DNA from: Psococerastis gibbosa
Lineage: Eukaryota > Arthropoda > Insecta > Psocodea > Psocidae
Reading direction: 5' to 3'
Assembly: GCA_963971405.1 (NCBI GenBank)
Contig: OZ020490.1
Span: forward strand, 33,133,464 to 33,197,463
Length of the DNA: 64,000 nt
Below are positions 26,821 to 38,624 of this stretch, in pieces. Below the pieces are notes generated by a model, which saw nothing but the letters and a program-made list of their open reading frames with translations, was not told the origin of the DNA and did no database searches. A program made the translations under genes and the position numbers. Each line of letters begins with the position of its first letter. The first letter of the stretch is position 1.

Positions 26821-27538
26821 CAATTATTTATTATTTATAGTTTTATATTTAAATCATGTTATTGAAATTATCATGTTAATCCAAAGGGCTGCTTCGATAA
26901 GTAAGTTGTAATTACTAAACCGGTTTTAATTTATGTTTATATAATTTTTATAATAAATGCAAAATATTTTATAAATAAACCTATTATATTTTTTAATTGA
27001 TGGATAAATGAATCTTATGTCGGCTATACCTTAAATTGTCATGTGTACCTTATTTCATTCACGATCATAGATTCACCATAAAACTATTAAAGCTATAAAT
27101 TTCAATCAGTAAACTTTCACGTCCATTACGCACAAAAACTGTCAGAGACACACGTAAGCAGTCACCAAGTGTTAGAGTGTTGTGAATACAAATGCTGACT
27201 ACTGTCTACAGTTAGGTTTAACATTCTAGAGCGCATTAGTTGGCCGGTGTTAATAGCTCTATACTTAGCCTACTAAGGGTGCGATTTTTGTACAGTGCGC
27301 GAAAGCAGACTTTGTGCCCGTATTTCTCCATTTTATGTAATTTACTGGCGAAAGGGTCAAGGTTGTCAGCTTGGGTTTTAAGATTTTAAGACCTCTTTTC
27401 CATTGTAGTCATTATAAGTAACCAGGCCCGAAACCGGGCCCCCCCCCCTCCCGACATTTCCTTCATTTTTTGATTTTACACTACAATAGATATAATTGAA
27501 CTTTCCAGAGGTGCGACACATTTCTCTATTTACTACAG

Positions 27539-28613
27539 CAAGGGTTCCCAACCTTTTTTTGTCCATGGACCACTAGATTCTTTTCTGATTTTCCGTGGAC
27601 CACCATAGCTGCGACAGGAAAATGCTCAAATTCTAGGATGATTTCTGCCTACAATTACATGCAAGGGTGGGTCCAGGACAGATTTTCGGAGGGGGCCATT
27701 CCGGGAAAAGTGGGTGTATTTTTTAGGGAAAAATCATTAATCATTAATCAATTGTTCCATTACTGGTATGTATCCTTAATCAGGGGTGTGGATACCGCAC
27801 ATCGGAAATGTGAACATGTTGCAAAATAGTGGGGTTTTACGCATATTAACAACAGTAAAGTTTAGATTTTTTAAAGCTTACAAGGGAATGCTTAAATGAT
27901 ATTGCTGGAAACAGAAACAATTGAGGAGGCTGTTTACAAACATGGCCAACTCCAAGTTGTAGAATTTTTCAGGAGAGCGGATTTACTGTAGAAAATTGCA
28001 TTAAGTTTATAGCTAATCCTAGACTTCTCAGCGCTTCTGTGCCCAATCTGGCTGCTTTTGTTACTTTATTTTACAATGTGCAGGTGGACATTAAAATTTT
28101 CTGCAAGGTCGGATCAAAACCCTATTTTTTGAAAAAATGGAGTTGGCCACGTTTGTAACCAAGCTCCTCAATTGAAAATAGTGGGGTTTTACGATTTTTA
28201 CAGCAGTAAAATTTATATTTAAACATGGAAGACATATTCATATTACCATACTAGGTTTTTGTTTAGAATGTCCTATTTTATATATTGTATTTAATTTTTA
28301 TTTATTATAATATATTTATATATATAATTAATATATTTTATTTTTATATATTTATTTATTGTATTTAATTTTTCTCGGGACCTCTGGACCCACCACTGAT
28401 TACATGCTAATATTTGATTAAATGTTTCGAACTGGTTTTGGGCGGATTTTGTAGTTCAGTGTCAAGACTTAATGTATTTTATTTCAAATTTACAATTTAC
28501 TGTTTTATTTTCTTACTTCTCACTTTGGCCCGTGGACTACCTGATATTTGTCTGTGGACCACCGGTGGTCTGTGGACCACCGGTGGTCCATGGACCACAG
28601 TTTGGGAACCCCT
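27539..28613. mobile_element. hAT-type element with nested insertion
   Basis: Ends AGGGTTCCCAACCTTTTTTT and GTTTGGGAACCCCT with GGTCCA-rich sub-terminal sequence, as in hAT (Charlie-like) elements. TACTA is duplicated next to both ends. A second transposon-like insert (about 27660-28400, GTGGGTCCAGGAC / CCTCTGGACCCACCA) interrupts it. Confidence 0.65.
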
Positions 28614-29432
28614 ATACTAGGGTATACGAGTACCATTATCGTAGTAACGAGTATATATCAAGTATCATAGTATCATTATTATGATTATCTATTTTGGCTT
28701 CATTGCGAAATGTCAGGTATTGCATATCAGAAAGAATTTTATTTCTGCAAATTTCTGCATTCTCTATTCACGCCAACTGCCTCGTGGTAATAATTTCCCG
28801 ATAAAAAGAAACTGAAAAAACCTTTAGTTATAGGTTTCAGAAATTCTATCGTATCACCCATATCATCTAAGTTACAAACCTTAAAATTTCAGTATTTTAA
28901 ATCAGCTATACGCTAAAAACTTGTAAAGCATGAGCAACCTTGACACTACTAGGCCTATATGAAATACGGAATTTTTCATAGGTAAAATGTGATTTTTTGA
29001 AATAAGGGATTTAACGTAGAAATAGAGATTTGAACACACATATCACTATATTAATTATTATTGTTAGCATAGACCTACACGGGATTGACTAAAACAACAA
29101 ATTTATTAGTTTTAGAGCAAATCTACTACTCCAGCAATGAATTAGAAAAACATGCAACATTAATAATGTTACTACTGTTATCCTAATAAGTTATTTGGCT
29201 ATGTGTAAAAATATCAATAATTTTGCCATACTAAGCATTTAGCTCATTTTTCAAACCACGTTCCTTCCCTCTATCTCATATATAAGTAACTGCAAACCAA
29301 TTATGTCAGAACCATTTTGGGACGAAGAACACATAACTTACTTAAATAAGAACATTAATTAAGGCTACATATATATTGTACAGTATAATGTACAGTAGGA
29401 AGTTTCATAATTTAGTATTGAAGAGATCCAAG

Positions 29433-29746
29433 CAGGGGCGGATGCAGGAGAGCGGAGGGCCCCAAATGTCCAAAACGTTTTGAAAAAAATAAATCAAATA
29501 ATTATCAATTTTTTAAAATGACTTAGGTTGAAGAGGTAACTTCCTCCTTACCTGAAATTGGAGAATCAAGAAAAATCTGGACTTGGCGGGGTTCGAACTC
29601 ACGATCTCTGTCTTGCTTAGTGTGTTACCAAATACACAACAGGCCAGATTTTTCTTGATTATTTAATTTCGGGATATCAAATACTGCATAACAAGTTTCC
29701 ATTTTTAAATTTGGGCCCCCTTTATAAAATCCTGAATCCGCTTATG
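29433..29746. mobile_element. hAT-like MITE
   Basis: CAGGGGCGGATGCAGGAG and CCTGAATCCGCTTATG ends with GGGCCCC near both. It contains a tRNA-like inverted-repeat insert at about 29520-29700. Confidence 0.55.
29564..29664. mobile_element. Inverted-repeat element with tRNA-like core
   Basis: Inverted AATCAAGAAAAATCTGG arms around GGGGTTCGAACTCACGATCT, a reversed box B-like motif. It is related in design to 42752-42899. Confidence 0.5.
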
Positions 29747-30245
29747 AATCTATGCCAATATTGTAGAGATAAAACGATATCAGAGTTTATTGGCTTATGT
29801 ACTGTACTACTGTAGGTAAGTTTATATCCATACATTATTTAAAAAAATACCTAATACCATATTTAAGCCTTAGGAGCCAATTCAGAGCTTTAAATTAATT
29901 ATTCTATTTAACTGTAAGTATACAGCATAGTATAGCATATCTTCTATAAATTTCATTATGCCCAGCTGTCTAAAATTCCCGGGAGAAAATTTAATTAACT
30001 CCTTACAAGTTATTCCACAATGTGATGAACTCCTACAATAGGATGAAAATAGTCATATTTACGTATTTTGGCGTATTTTAATTTCGTATTGCCAAATATA
30101 GGTAAGGGGAACAACTGTCTTAACCTTTCTAAGCCTCACAACGATCATAATTTTCACTGTAACCAAAATCATATGGTTATGCATGGTATGCGAAATTCCA
30201 ATCCAACTGCAAATCCCATTTTAAATTATTAACATTAATTTTGTA

Positions 30246-30625
30246 TAAAGAGGAAATTGGCACCCCAAAAATTGTTATTTTATTTGACTTTTTATTTTTT
30301 AATTAATTAAAAGAGTAATTAATTAAAGATTTGGCTCATGTCAGTTATAGAAGACTGTTTCATGCATCATATAATAGGAAATATTACATTTTTGATACTC
30401 TAGTTCTTTCATAAAAATCATTGGGGACTAAAATTTTGCGTAATATATATAAATTTTGGAAAAAATACAAAACCTAAAAGTAAAAATACCCGATTATATG
30501 ATGCACAAAGTAGTCTTCTACAGCTTAAATGAGCCAAATATTAAATAACTTGCTGAATTAATTAAATAAGAAATAAAAAGTATTTAATTTTGGGGTGCCA
30601 ATTTTCTACGTAGCATATCATCTTA
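30246..30625. mobile_element. 380-bp MITE, copy 1
   Basis: Inverted ends around AAATTGGCACCCCAAAA / TTTTGGGGTGCCAATTTTCT, and inner matching blocks GGCTCATGTCAGTTATAGAA and CTTCTACAGCTTAAATGAGC. The interior is AT-rich and non-coding. Confidence 0.78.
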
Positions 30626-31921
30626 AATAACATTATTAATTATATTAAATCGAAACTTACCTAATCGCAAAAATACATTAGCCAATGTGAAACCCGCTAC
30701 CTCGCGCCCCGTATCGAACAGCATAGAAACTGTCTTGCATGGGAAGCCTTAGACATTCAGTGGTAAGCCCTCAAATCGTAAGAAAACCGGAACTGCCTGA
30801 AGGTTTCTATCGCGGAATAACTGTTCTTTTCCTGTGGCCTACTCATGGAAAGCCTTTTGCCAACCATCTAGGACATTAAGATATAGGTTATTTGGGTACT
30901 TAATTTTAGAAGTTAAACCCAAATTTGCATGGTTTCCTCACAACAGTGACGTATTTTTTCGTAAAACTTTGCAACCACATTGGCTGTGGCGTATGTATAA
31001 TATATCATATTTGGGGGGGGGGGCGGACCAGATCGCCTTTAGCTATCATCAAAAGTAATAACTTACCATATAGATGCAGCTCAGGGGCGTCATATGGGTC
31101 ATTTAGGCCCCTCTTTGATTAAAAAAAAAAACACATTGACCCTATTAAGCGAGGAAATCGTTTTATTCTTGTTTAAAAATGTACCTAATTGTCATCTATC
31201 CCCGGCACTGAAAAATATCGAAATAAATGGCGCCCCTAATTTCCCCCATTAACTCACATATATATTTTTTTTTAAAGTCCTGTATCATAATAAATCCAGA
31301 ATAAAAATTTACCGATGTGAAAATTTGAAATTGTTAAAGATCAATCAAAAATTGGGATCAGTATGTTGCTTACATCTCTAAAGACGTTTATATTAATTGT
31401 AAAATCAAAGAAACGAGTAAAACCGTTTAAAAATCCTATACCCAATAGGGCCAATTTTTTTTTTTTTTAATTTCCCCAGCGATTTGTATTCCATGCTCAA
31501 CCATATTAAATATGAAAAATATAAAAACCATATCGCACGTCGCATAATTATATTTAAGAAAATCCACTACAATAATTGAGGAAACCACTTTAATTTATAA
31601 CCCAGTTTTTTATAAATCCATTAATAATTTTGGTTATTAAATCTCTTCAACCAAAAGTTAGTTTAACTTCAGTGTTATACACAGAATAAGGCCAAAAGTT
31701 TTATGCAATAAAGTGAGCTCACAGACCTGTTAGGTTAGTTAAGACGACACCCTGGTTAGGGTTAGATCGTGGGTTCGATGGGTTCGAATCCCACCAAGTC
31801 CAGTTTTTTCTCCTCTAATTTCGGTCTTTAATTTATAGCCGAAATATTAAATTTTCTCCACTCCACCAAGCCAAGCATTATGCCCGGTCTCCTCGCACTA
31901 AAATTAATTTATTGTAATATG

Positions 31922-32121
31922 TAGACATGTAGCGTAGTGGTACGGACTCTGACTTTCACCCGAAAGGTTGTTGGTTCGAGTCCCACACTGGCTGCATTTT
32001 CTGGCCATGCTTCGGAGGGCATGTAAAGCAGGCGGTCCCGGGCTTTCCTTGTTGAGTGTAAGAGAGGGCTTTTAGCCCTAACTCCGCTAGGTTGGCTTAG
32101 TAATAGAAACAATAAAAAGTC
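31922..32121 (+). mobile_element. SINE-1 copy (best preserved)
   Basis: Box A-like TAGCGTAGTGGTACGG and box B GGTTCGAGTCCC are both clear, followed by the shared central domain, the AGAGAGGGCTTTTAGCCCTA hairpin and the GTTGGCTTAGTAATAGAAAC tail. It is a SINE, not a tRNA gene: there is no cloverleaf 3' to box B. Confidence 0.88.
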
Positions 32122-32518
32122 CTTATTTATTTATTTTTATTTTATAAAAGTTAAAATATAGCAGAAGGTTTTGAAAATCCACCTTGAATTATTGGTACGT
32201 GGGCAACCATGAAAAAACACAATACAAGCTTAGAACCTGACACCCAAGGTATCCAAGCACAAAACCGTGAAACTACACCGGCGATGGTTTAGTATTACTT
32301 TTGTTTTTTCAGAGCAGGTTGACAAGGCACTGACTCTACGTATTAAAAAAGGACATTCTCTTTGTAGCGAATAGATTTACTGAATTATATACATTTTTGA
32401 GTAAGCGCTTAAGAGCAAGTCGGACTATCCCCACTACGCGTTTTTTGTACACAGTCGATTCGGATTGCGATATTTGTATTATTATGGTATTCAATTGTGA
32501 TTGCTGTTGGTATGAATA

Positions 32519-32585
32519 ATATAATATAATATAATATAATATAATATAATATAATATATAATAATATAATATAATATAATATAAT
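32519..32585. repeat. ATAAT microsatellite
   Basis: (TATAA)n run. The small open frame across it is low-complexity noise. Confidence 0.92.
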
Positions 32586-32701
32586 ACTCAAGGGGAATAT
32601 CGATCATAGAGCCTTGTAAAGTCTTTGTAAGAAATACCACCAGGCATGCCAGTATACCTTACAACTTTTCAAACGACCGTGAGACCAGCCAATAGTACAG
32701 C

Positions 32702-32903
32702 CAAGGGCGGATCCAGCCGAAAATTTAGGGAGGGGGGGTCCCAAGTTTTTTGTAAGTTTAAAAGGTAATTTTTTTGTTGAAAAGTTGAGTTTTATTCAAT
32801 ATTTTTTTACTAGGTATCTTGAAAATTTACTATGAATTTACTCATTTAGGGGGATCATGACCCCCTGACCCCCCCCCCCCCCCCTCCCGTGGATCCGCCA
32901 TTG
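32702..32903. mobile_element. hAT-type MITE with G and C runs
   Basis: 202 bp. Ends CAAGGGCGGATCCAGCC and GTGGATCCGCCATTG; perfect 8-bp duplication AGTACAGC at 32694-32701 and 32904-32911. A G run sits inside the left end and a long C run inside the right. Confidence 0.88.
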
Positions 32904-33440
32904 AGTACAGCTAAACATGATGTAAGAAGAGTCCGCAAAGGATCAGTTGGCATAGTTTCCATTAGCAAGAACTTCAACAATTGAAATATTAAAAGATGGC
33001 CCCTAAAACTTAATTATCAACATAAACTCTTCATTTTATGAACTTTCTGTACGGTATGAAAAAGTAATATTTTACGCACTTGAGTATTGAAGTGAGTTTT
33101 CAGTGTTCTTTGTTCCAAAATTGGCACAATAATTATTATAATAACTACAATTTCTATTAGCCTAATAAACAAGCGATATTCCATACACATGCAAACTGAG
33201 CAAATTAAAATCTAATGTGTTTTTGTTAATTTCAGTTTAAAAATGTTAATGAGAAACTTACCGTGAGCAGAACTTAGGTGTGCCGTTTGTTGGTTCCAAG
33301 CCAGAGGTGGTTCACTCCCTGGAAATTGTATAATACATATTCAATCCAATCCAAAACCACAGTATTGCACTATTTGCACTACGCATAAACATACAACGCG
33401 TAAGCCCCAAAGGGCGTATGATTAAAAAAAAAAAATATTG

Positions 33441-33829
33441 AAGGGCCAACCGGAGTCGCCCATATTCCATTTTCTGTTCAAACTTCAATTCCTCATGAAA
33501 TATGGAACGCAGAACAATGAAAAAATACAGTGTCGCAAGAAGAATTTTTTCCCCTAATTTTGATATATAGTATGTGGCCTTAGCTTACCCCAATTCGCCA
33601 CAGTTGATGAACTCCTTCAACTTGAACCCCTGAGTGACCGTTATTTTTTGCGCATCAAGTTCACTAACTATAGCCGATCGGTATTGATGATTGCAACATA
33701 CTATATATCAAAATTAGGAGAAAAAATTATTTTTGCGACTCAGCATTTTATCATTGTTCTACGTTCGATATTTCATGAGAAATTGAAGTTTGCACAGAAA
33801 TGGAATATCGGCGACTCCGGTTTGCCCTT
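33441..33829. mobile_element. Foldback element (389 bp)
   Basis: Arms of about 130 bp, AAGGGCCAACCGGAGTCGCC against AAGGGCAAACCGGAGTCGCC, extending through CCTAATTTTGATATATAGTATG. A 120-bp loop separates them. A plus-strand frame at 33648 is incidental. Confidence 0.8.
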
Positions 33830-34565
33830 AAGGTAGAGATTTTCAAATATTTTGTTATCGAATATTATCGAGTCTTCTTCGAGGAAATTAATTAATTAAT
33901 TACTCGTTTTGTAATGAAATGTTAGTGCTCGGAGAAAGAAAAGTGTTTGCTGTAAATTTACAATTTTTACCATGAAATAATACTATTGCACCCTAACTTC
34001 CCACCTGAGTGAATAACACGAACAAAAATGAGACAAATAATTATTGGGGCACAAAAAAATATAACAAACTATAGTAAATGTAGAAACAAAGATCTTTAGA
34101 TACAGATTTCGAAACAAATGTTAAAGATCTGTACCTCGATAAGGTTATCTACTAGGCCTACTTAGAGAAAATTTAATGTTTAGGTACTGTGCGTATTGAT
34201 TAATTTAATATGTTGTAAACTGATTTGAAAAATGACAATGTGCTTTGCAAAGTTGTATATGCCGAAATTATATATTATATTTTAGACGACAAAATGTAAT
34301 GTTACGTCCGAAGCTTAAAATTTTTGGGGAATTTTCATTTGACCATTTTCATATCTTGATAGCTGCAGAACGAGGAATTAAAGTATTTCGTGAAAAGGTC
34401 TCTATCGTCATTTGTTTACAAAATAATTTGAAATCTAAATTGACCAATATAAATTATTTCGATTCTGAAATACAGTAGTGATCCTGATTCTGATTCTCTA
34501 ATAATCCCGAGGTCCTAAATGGGTTGTCATTTAAATAATAGACTATATATTTATTGCAATCCTAC

Positions 34566-34631
34566 CTTTAATAAGGAAATCAGCTGGACTAGGTGGAGGC
34601 GTCTTCGATGTTGCAGGCTCCAAAGTTTGTT
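34566..34631 (-). CDS. Ank2: Ankyrin micro-exon: proline-rich linker
   Basis: A 66-bp exon giving E plus QTLEPATSKTPPPSPADFL and IK. The acceptor is TTGTTTCCAG above 34631; the donor is GTAGGA from 34565. It enters in phase 1 (G from the previous exon plus AA makes Glu) and leaves one G. That G joins TT of the giant exon 20.6 kb away to make Val, so this exon and the giant exon are phase-compatible. SKTPPPSP is a plausible proline-directed kinase or SH3-binding segment, by inference. Confidence 0.82.
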
Positions 34632-34755
34632 CTGGAAACAAAGAATTATGGTTACGGACTATTCAGTCTGCGTAAGAAACAACGTTAAACATTTTTTCAA
34701 GGATTTTACTTCAATGATAAAAATGGTAAAATTGCGGTGCTGGTTGACAACTCAC
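34632..34755 (-). other. Short ankyrin intron (124 bp)
   Basis: GTGAGT donor and TTTCCAG acceptor. Nothing else seen in it. Confidence 0.82.
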
Positions 34756-35233
34756 CTTTAGATGATACAACAGTGCAAGTCAAGCGTCCTAGACTCTCCG
34801 AAACTCCCTCAAAAAGCTCCGAATCCCTCCTAATAATTTCAGCAGCGGCCTCTTGTGCAAGAAAATCAGCAACTTCATCTTTAACCTCCTTTTTGGTACT
34901 ATCCGCCAGTAATTTTGATTCTTTCTGAGATATCAAAATATTCTCCGTCGTTTTCGATACCTTGTCACTCTCCTTCTTAATGCCGTCTTGCAGGCTCTTT
35001 TGACTGGGTGTTTGCACCAGTTCTTGGAATTGTGATATCTTTTCTTTTACTGTTAATTGTGGCTCTTCTTCCACCACTATAGGCTCTGTTTCATGTTTAG
35101 TTTGTATTATTTGTGCCTGAGAAGCTATCTCAGATTCTATAAATTCGGACGTGGTTCGAGATGGTTTAGATTTTGAAGATTTGTCGGATTCTATTGAGAG
35201 AGATCGCCTTTGAATACTCGTGGCTTGTTTCTC
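34756..35233 (-). CDS. Ank2: Ankyrin exon: acidic linker of the tail
   Basis: A 478-bp exon, 159 codons plus one base, starting in phase 0 with EKQATSIQRRSLSIESDKSS. It is low-complexity and charged, with a likely amphipathic helix around QLTVKEKISQFQELV and another around KKEVKDEVADFLAQEAAAE. No enzymatic or binding domain is recognised. The acceptor is CATTTTTCAG above 35233; the donor is GTGAGT from 34755. The SRRSLS-like Ser cluster near the start could be phosphorylated; that is inference only. Confidence 0.85.
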
Positions 35234-36672
35234 CTGAAAAATGGTAAAAGAAGGTTTTGAGTGAGGGGTTGAATATTTTTAAGCGGCAAGCGGATGATTA
35301 GCTATTAGCCCAACAAGAAGTGAATGGACGCTGGCAGTCACGGTTCCGATCAGCTTTTGAAAGGTGAAAGGAAAATAAATATGGAAAGAAAATGTGATAA
35401 GTAAGTTTTGCTACAAACATGCAGTGTTATTTTAAGTTATGATGAGATTCAATCGTACCACAGTTTGTATTATACAAAGATTTTTTTTGGATGTTGAACT
35501 AGTTTGCAACGCTGAGAGCTCAAGGCCATCCCAAGGTTTTGCGAAATCTGAAGCTGAAAGTTGGTGTGAGGCCTAGTTATAAGCTAGAGGAAACGTAAGA
35601 ATAAATAGTGAGACTTTACGCATTTTGATGGCCAAAACGTTTTGATTTAAAGTAAATTCGTGTCGGGGTGGTACTACCCGTGGTACAGGAGTTTTCAGGT
35701 TGCATCAACAGCCTCCTGTTTAACCTATCGACAGTCAGGGAAGACTGCCGGGACCGCCGGCTTTACATGCCCTCCGAAGCATGGTAGTCAGAAGATAAAT
35801 AATTGTACCACTAGAAAATTTTGGCATTCGGGTGGGACTCGAACCAGTCACCTTCTGGATGATAGTCCGAGTCGTTACCTCTACGCCATTCTGACTACTA
35901 CGTTTTGATTTGAAAAGCGTGGACAATTAGACCTATTCAAAAAAAAAAAACTGCCAACAGCTATTTCTATGATTATGCAGTTAAATACAATTACAATTAC
36001 AGTCTTTGCTAAAGATATTATGGCGTCAGGAATGGACTCATATTTCGTTCCCAACAATAGATACGGTACGTTTGAACATGTTTCTTCCAAAATTAATTTT
36101 ATGATTGAAATTTTATTTTTGAACAAAGAACGGAAGAATTCAAAATATCATCCGAAAAATTAGTTAAGTTAAGCTATGTTTAGTATTCACCCACCCCCTC
36201 CCCCCCCATCTCCCCTTAAAGGGCGCAAAACCAATTCATTGTTCAGAGGCGACCGCCTATTAAGCCAATGGGATGTTGTGTACCTATCAAGAAATGATGA
36301 AATCCACAATTAGACCCCAGTTTTTTTTCTGTCAAAATTCACTCCTTGATTTGTCAACTAAAATTTTTCAGGAGAGCGTTCCAAAGTTTTTTCCTGTGGT
36401 TGTAATATAATATGTATCTCCCAGGCCTACACTTCAGCCAAGATAATTTCATTTCTTGCAAACTTGCAGATACGACGATAGGACGTAAAAAAGAGAGGGG
36501 GGGGGGGAAATTTGATGTCATATTTTTTCTTCAATTTAAACAGTTGCCAAATCAAGGAGCGAATAGATAATCCTATTTTTTTTCAAAAACACCGGGTCCT
36601 TTTAACCGCATCATTGTTATAAGTTTCATAACCACTACAATACTTTATGTGTTAGTTTATTAGGTGGCTAAC
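35234..36672 (-). other. Ankyrin intron with SINE-2 copy
   Basis: A 1.4-kb intron. It contains a SINE-2 copy (35652-35899) and C- or G-rich tracts near 36185-36210 and 36495-36510 that look like ends of degraded MITEs. Nothing else is recognised. Confidence 0.78.
35652..35899 (-). mobile_element. SINE-2 copy (tRNA-derived)
   Basis: Minus-strand element. Its head (ATGGCGTAGAGGTAACGACT; box B GGTTCGAGTCCC) differs from SINE-1, but the middle GCTTCGGAGGGCATGTAAAG is the same. The 3' part (AACAGGAGGCTGTTGATGCA to GGTAGTACCACCCCGACACG) is distinct. It lies in an ankyrin intron. Confidence 0.87.
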
Positions 36673-36848
36673 CTGGGAGAGCCGCCTTTCAATCTCTTGC
36701 TTTCTCTCTTTTACAGTCTTCTTCTCCTCTTCATCCACGTCCTTTTCTTCAGCTAGGTACTTCCGCTCGTCATGACTTTCAAGTCGGTCAGTTCGAACCA
36801 GATCTTCAACGGATTCGGACATTTTTGTGAGGTCACGCTCGTCACTTC
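36673..36848 (-). CDS. Ank2: Ankyrin exon: charged post-death-domain linker
   Basis: A 176-bp exon, two bases plus 58 codons. It encodes SDERDLTKMSESVEDLVR and a Lys/Glu-rich segment ending KERKQEIERRLSQ, predicted helical or coiled-coil. It has no named domain. Support is splice logic: acceptor ATGAACAG after a T-rich run above 36848, donor GTTAGC from 36672, phase matching both neighbours, and no in-frame stop. It belongs to the invertebrate-type tail that follows the death domain. Confidence 0.85.
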
Positions 36849-36951
36849 CTGTTCATGAAACAAAAAACTGGTTAATACATTTACATATCCAATTTCTGTC
36901 TCAAAACAAACAAAGTTGTTAAAGAAAACAATTTGGTGCCTATGAAAGGTA

Positions 36952-36953
<2 letters not shown>

Positions 36954-36987
<34 letters not shown>

Positions 36988-36988
36988 G
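36954..36988. repeat. TAAA microsatellite
   Basis: (TAAA)n next to, and probably grown from, the SINE-1 tail. Confidence 0.9.
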
Positions 36989-37183
36989 GACTTTTTTGTT
37001 CTATTACTAAGCCAGCCTAGCGGAGTTAGGGCTATGAAGCCCTCTCTTACACTCAACTAGGAAAGCCCGGGACCGCCTGCTTTACATACCCTCCGAAGCA
37101 TGGCCAGAAAATGTAGGAAGTGTAGGACTCGAACCAACAACCTTTCGGGTGAAAGTCAGAGTCCATACCACCACTCTGCATGT
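36987..37183 (-). mobile_element. SINE-1 copy with TAAA tail
   Basis: Minus-strand copy in the intron between two ankyrin tail exons. Its 3' end runs into a (TTTA)n microsatellite at 36954-36988, probably an expanded tail. Confidence 0.87.
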
Positions 37184-37440
37184 ATTACTAGGTGTAATTC
37201 TGATGTGGAACCAATTATTAAGTCAACAATCTCGGTCGACATGACTTTTCAATTTTCACTTCATACGCCTTAATAGTAACAACACCACTCTTTCAGAAAT
37301 TGTACCGTATTCTGGTAATTCTACGGTTGGTGAGGAAAAATTTGCTCCTCAAGAAATAGAATCAATGACAGAAAAAACTACTTCCACTCGTTCAACCATT
37401 TGCACCCTCCTTAAACTAAACAGCTCAAACGTCGACATAC

Positions 37441-37563
37441 CAGCACGGAGGGTCCCAAGTTCCTCCTTTCGTGCCGGAGATGTTCTCGCAGCTTCATTGA
37501 AGATACACTGCTGCGCGACATCACTTCTTCCAATCCGGTTCAGTGCAGATTCTAAGGCTCGCC
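37441..37563 (-). CDS. Ank2: Ankyrin exon: last helix of death domain
   Basis: A 123-bp exon. After completing Gly it reads RALESALNRIGRSDVAQQC and IFNEAARTSP, corresponding to the final death-domain helices (ankyrin ALE.AL.RIGR.D....C.FN). It ends KEELGTLRA plus one base. The acceptor is TTCAAATTAG above 37563; the donor is GTATGT from 37440. The trailing G plus GA of the next exon gives Gly. Confidence 0.9.
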
Positions 37564-38001
37564 CTAATTTGAAAACACCAGATTTATTTTGGAATAGGTA
37601 TTCACATTTCACAGCTATCAAAATGCAATCACAACCACCTTTACATCTGTGGAGAATATGATTGTTCATTGTGGGGGGGAGGAGGGGGGGAGGAGGGGGG
37701 GAGGGGGAGGATGGAACTGAGTTTGACACTGTTGGATGACCATTCGTCTTTGTAAAAGATAACAATGGCTCAAGTACTGGCCACGGCAATATGACTGAAA
37801 TATTTCCGGCAGGAGCTAAAGAAGGAGTCCAGACGAAGGAGCCCAGAAAAAGGATATTTCATACCAGTTTCGTTGCAATAATATTATGTTGTATTGATGG
37901 TTATTTAATCACAGCGAAATCCTTCACCCTTGACTGGCATGAGGTAATCAAAAAATAGTCCAACTGGATTTCATAAATCATAATTACTGTATTGTCTGTA
38001 C
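37564..38001 (-). other. Ankyrin intron with G-rich tract
   Basis: A 438-bp intron splitting the death domain. It holds a G-rich (GGAGGGG)n-like tract at about 37672-37710 on the plus strand, C-rich in the transcript. No gene is seen. Confidence 0.78.
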
Positions 38002-38205
38002 CTGAAGCTCTGTTGCCTTGCGAGTTGAGCCAGAGACGAAGCATTGCCCTAGCCTGCTGAGCTGCGTTACCAGGTGTCTCACTCTTCACAAGCTTCACAT
38101 CACCATCAGGTATTCCCAGGTGTGGCGCAAGGCTCACCCAATCTGACCCCAACAGATTGGATAAGTCGGATAAACGGATATCAGTTCTTTGTGCTTCGAT
38201 CCCAC
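38002..38205 (-). CDS. Ank2: Ankyrin exon: death domain, main part
   Basis: A 204-bp exon beginning (S)GIEAQRTDIRLSDLSNLLGS and continuing DWVSLAPHLGI, then a C-terminal half with ARAMLRLWLNSQGNRAS. The DIRL..L...LG.DW..LA..LGI pattern and the MLR.WL helix identify the ankyrin death domain. The acceptor is a strong pyrimidine tract ending CTTTCAG above 38205. Open frame continues upstream to about 38290, but only this acceptor keeps frame with the previous exon, whose A plus GT gives Ser. The donor is GTACAG from 38001. Confidence 0.93.
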
Positions 38206-38488
38206 CTGAAAGTAACGAAAGTGCACTGTCTGAGCTTGTTAATTTGTGCGCAGGTATCGTGTTCTCTTCCGTAATATACGAAGGTTCCAAGAAGCCAATG
38301 TAACCCTAATAGTTAGCCATGCTTTTAACAAGGAATTGACTTACGCAGAAAGATATGGGATACAGAACCTAAATGGAACCAAAGAGAATGGCCCTGGACA
38401 GAGATTAATGTGGGAGAAGATGGAAAAATTTGTTGCGAACCATTGTCCAATCGATAGATTGCAACTAAAGAAGAAGATTGCTACTTAC

Positions 38489-38624
38489 TGTCTCTAAGAT
38501 ACGCTACTTTCTTCTGCAATGCAAGCAGGTCGGCTTCGGAGGATGATGTCTCCGGGATGATTTTGTCAGGCAGGACGATATTCAAACAGCATACCGGTTG
38601 CTGAGGTGCGTCACCCTTGCTGAC
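38489..38624 (-). CDS. Ank2: Ankyrin exon: end of UPA and linker to death domain
   Basis: A 136-bp exon, 45 codons plus one base. It starts VSKGDAPQQPVCCLNIVLPD, the last strand of UPA (ankyrins have VCNLNI.LP here), then a Ser/Glu-rich linker and a short helix, ALQKKVAYLRD. The acceptor is CTTATAG above 38624; the donor is GTAAGT from 38488. The last base A joins GT of the next exon to make Ser. Confidence 0.93.

Larger units (their letters stand above)
13958..34565 (-). other. 20.6-kb ankyrin intron, transposon-rich
   Basis: Lies between the micro-exon and the giant exon, with GT donor (34565) and AG acceptor (13958). No further coding exon was recognised. It holds SINEs, LINE remnants, a minisatellite, hAT and other MITEs and foldbacks, annotated separately. 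Stretches where nothing could be identified include about 13990-14850, 17500-18085, 18300-20930, 21730-23040, 24000-25095, 25400-26240, 28630-29430, 29750-30245, 30630-31910, 32130-32690, 32910-33440 and 33840-34565. They are AT-rich with short poly-A or poly-T tracts. A terminal exon for a shorter isoform could hide here; none can be supported. Confidence 0.75.
36849..37440 (-). other. Ankyrin intron with SINE-1 copy
   Basis: A 592-bp intron carrying a SINE-1 copy and its TAAA repeat tail (about 36950-37183). The remainder is unremarkable. Confidence 0.78.

Noticed and set aside
31922-32000. tRNA gene
   Set aside because: Box A and box B are present, but no acceptor stem closes after box B, and the sequence recurs with a fixed non-tRNA body as a SINE.
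38206-38290. Upstream extension of the death-domain exon
   Set aside because: Open frame exists, but the only in-phase acceptor is CTTTCAG at 38206; a longer exon would shift the frame from the previous exon.
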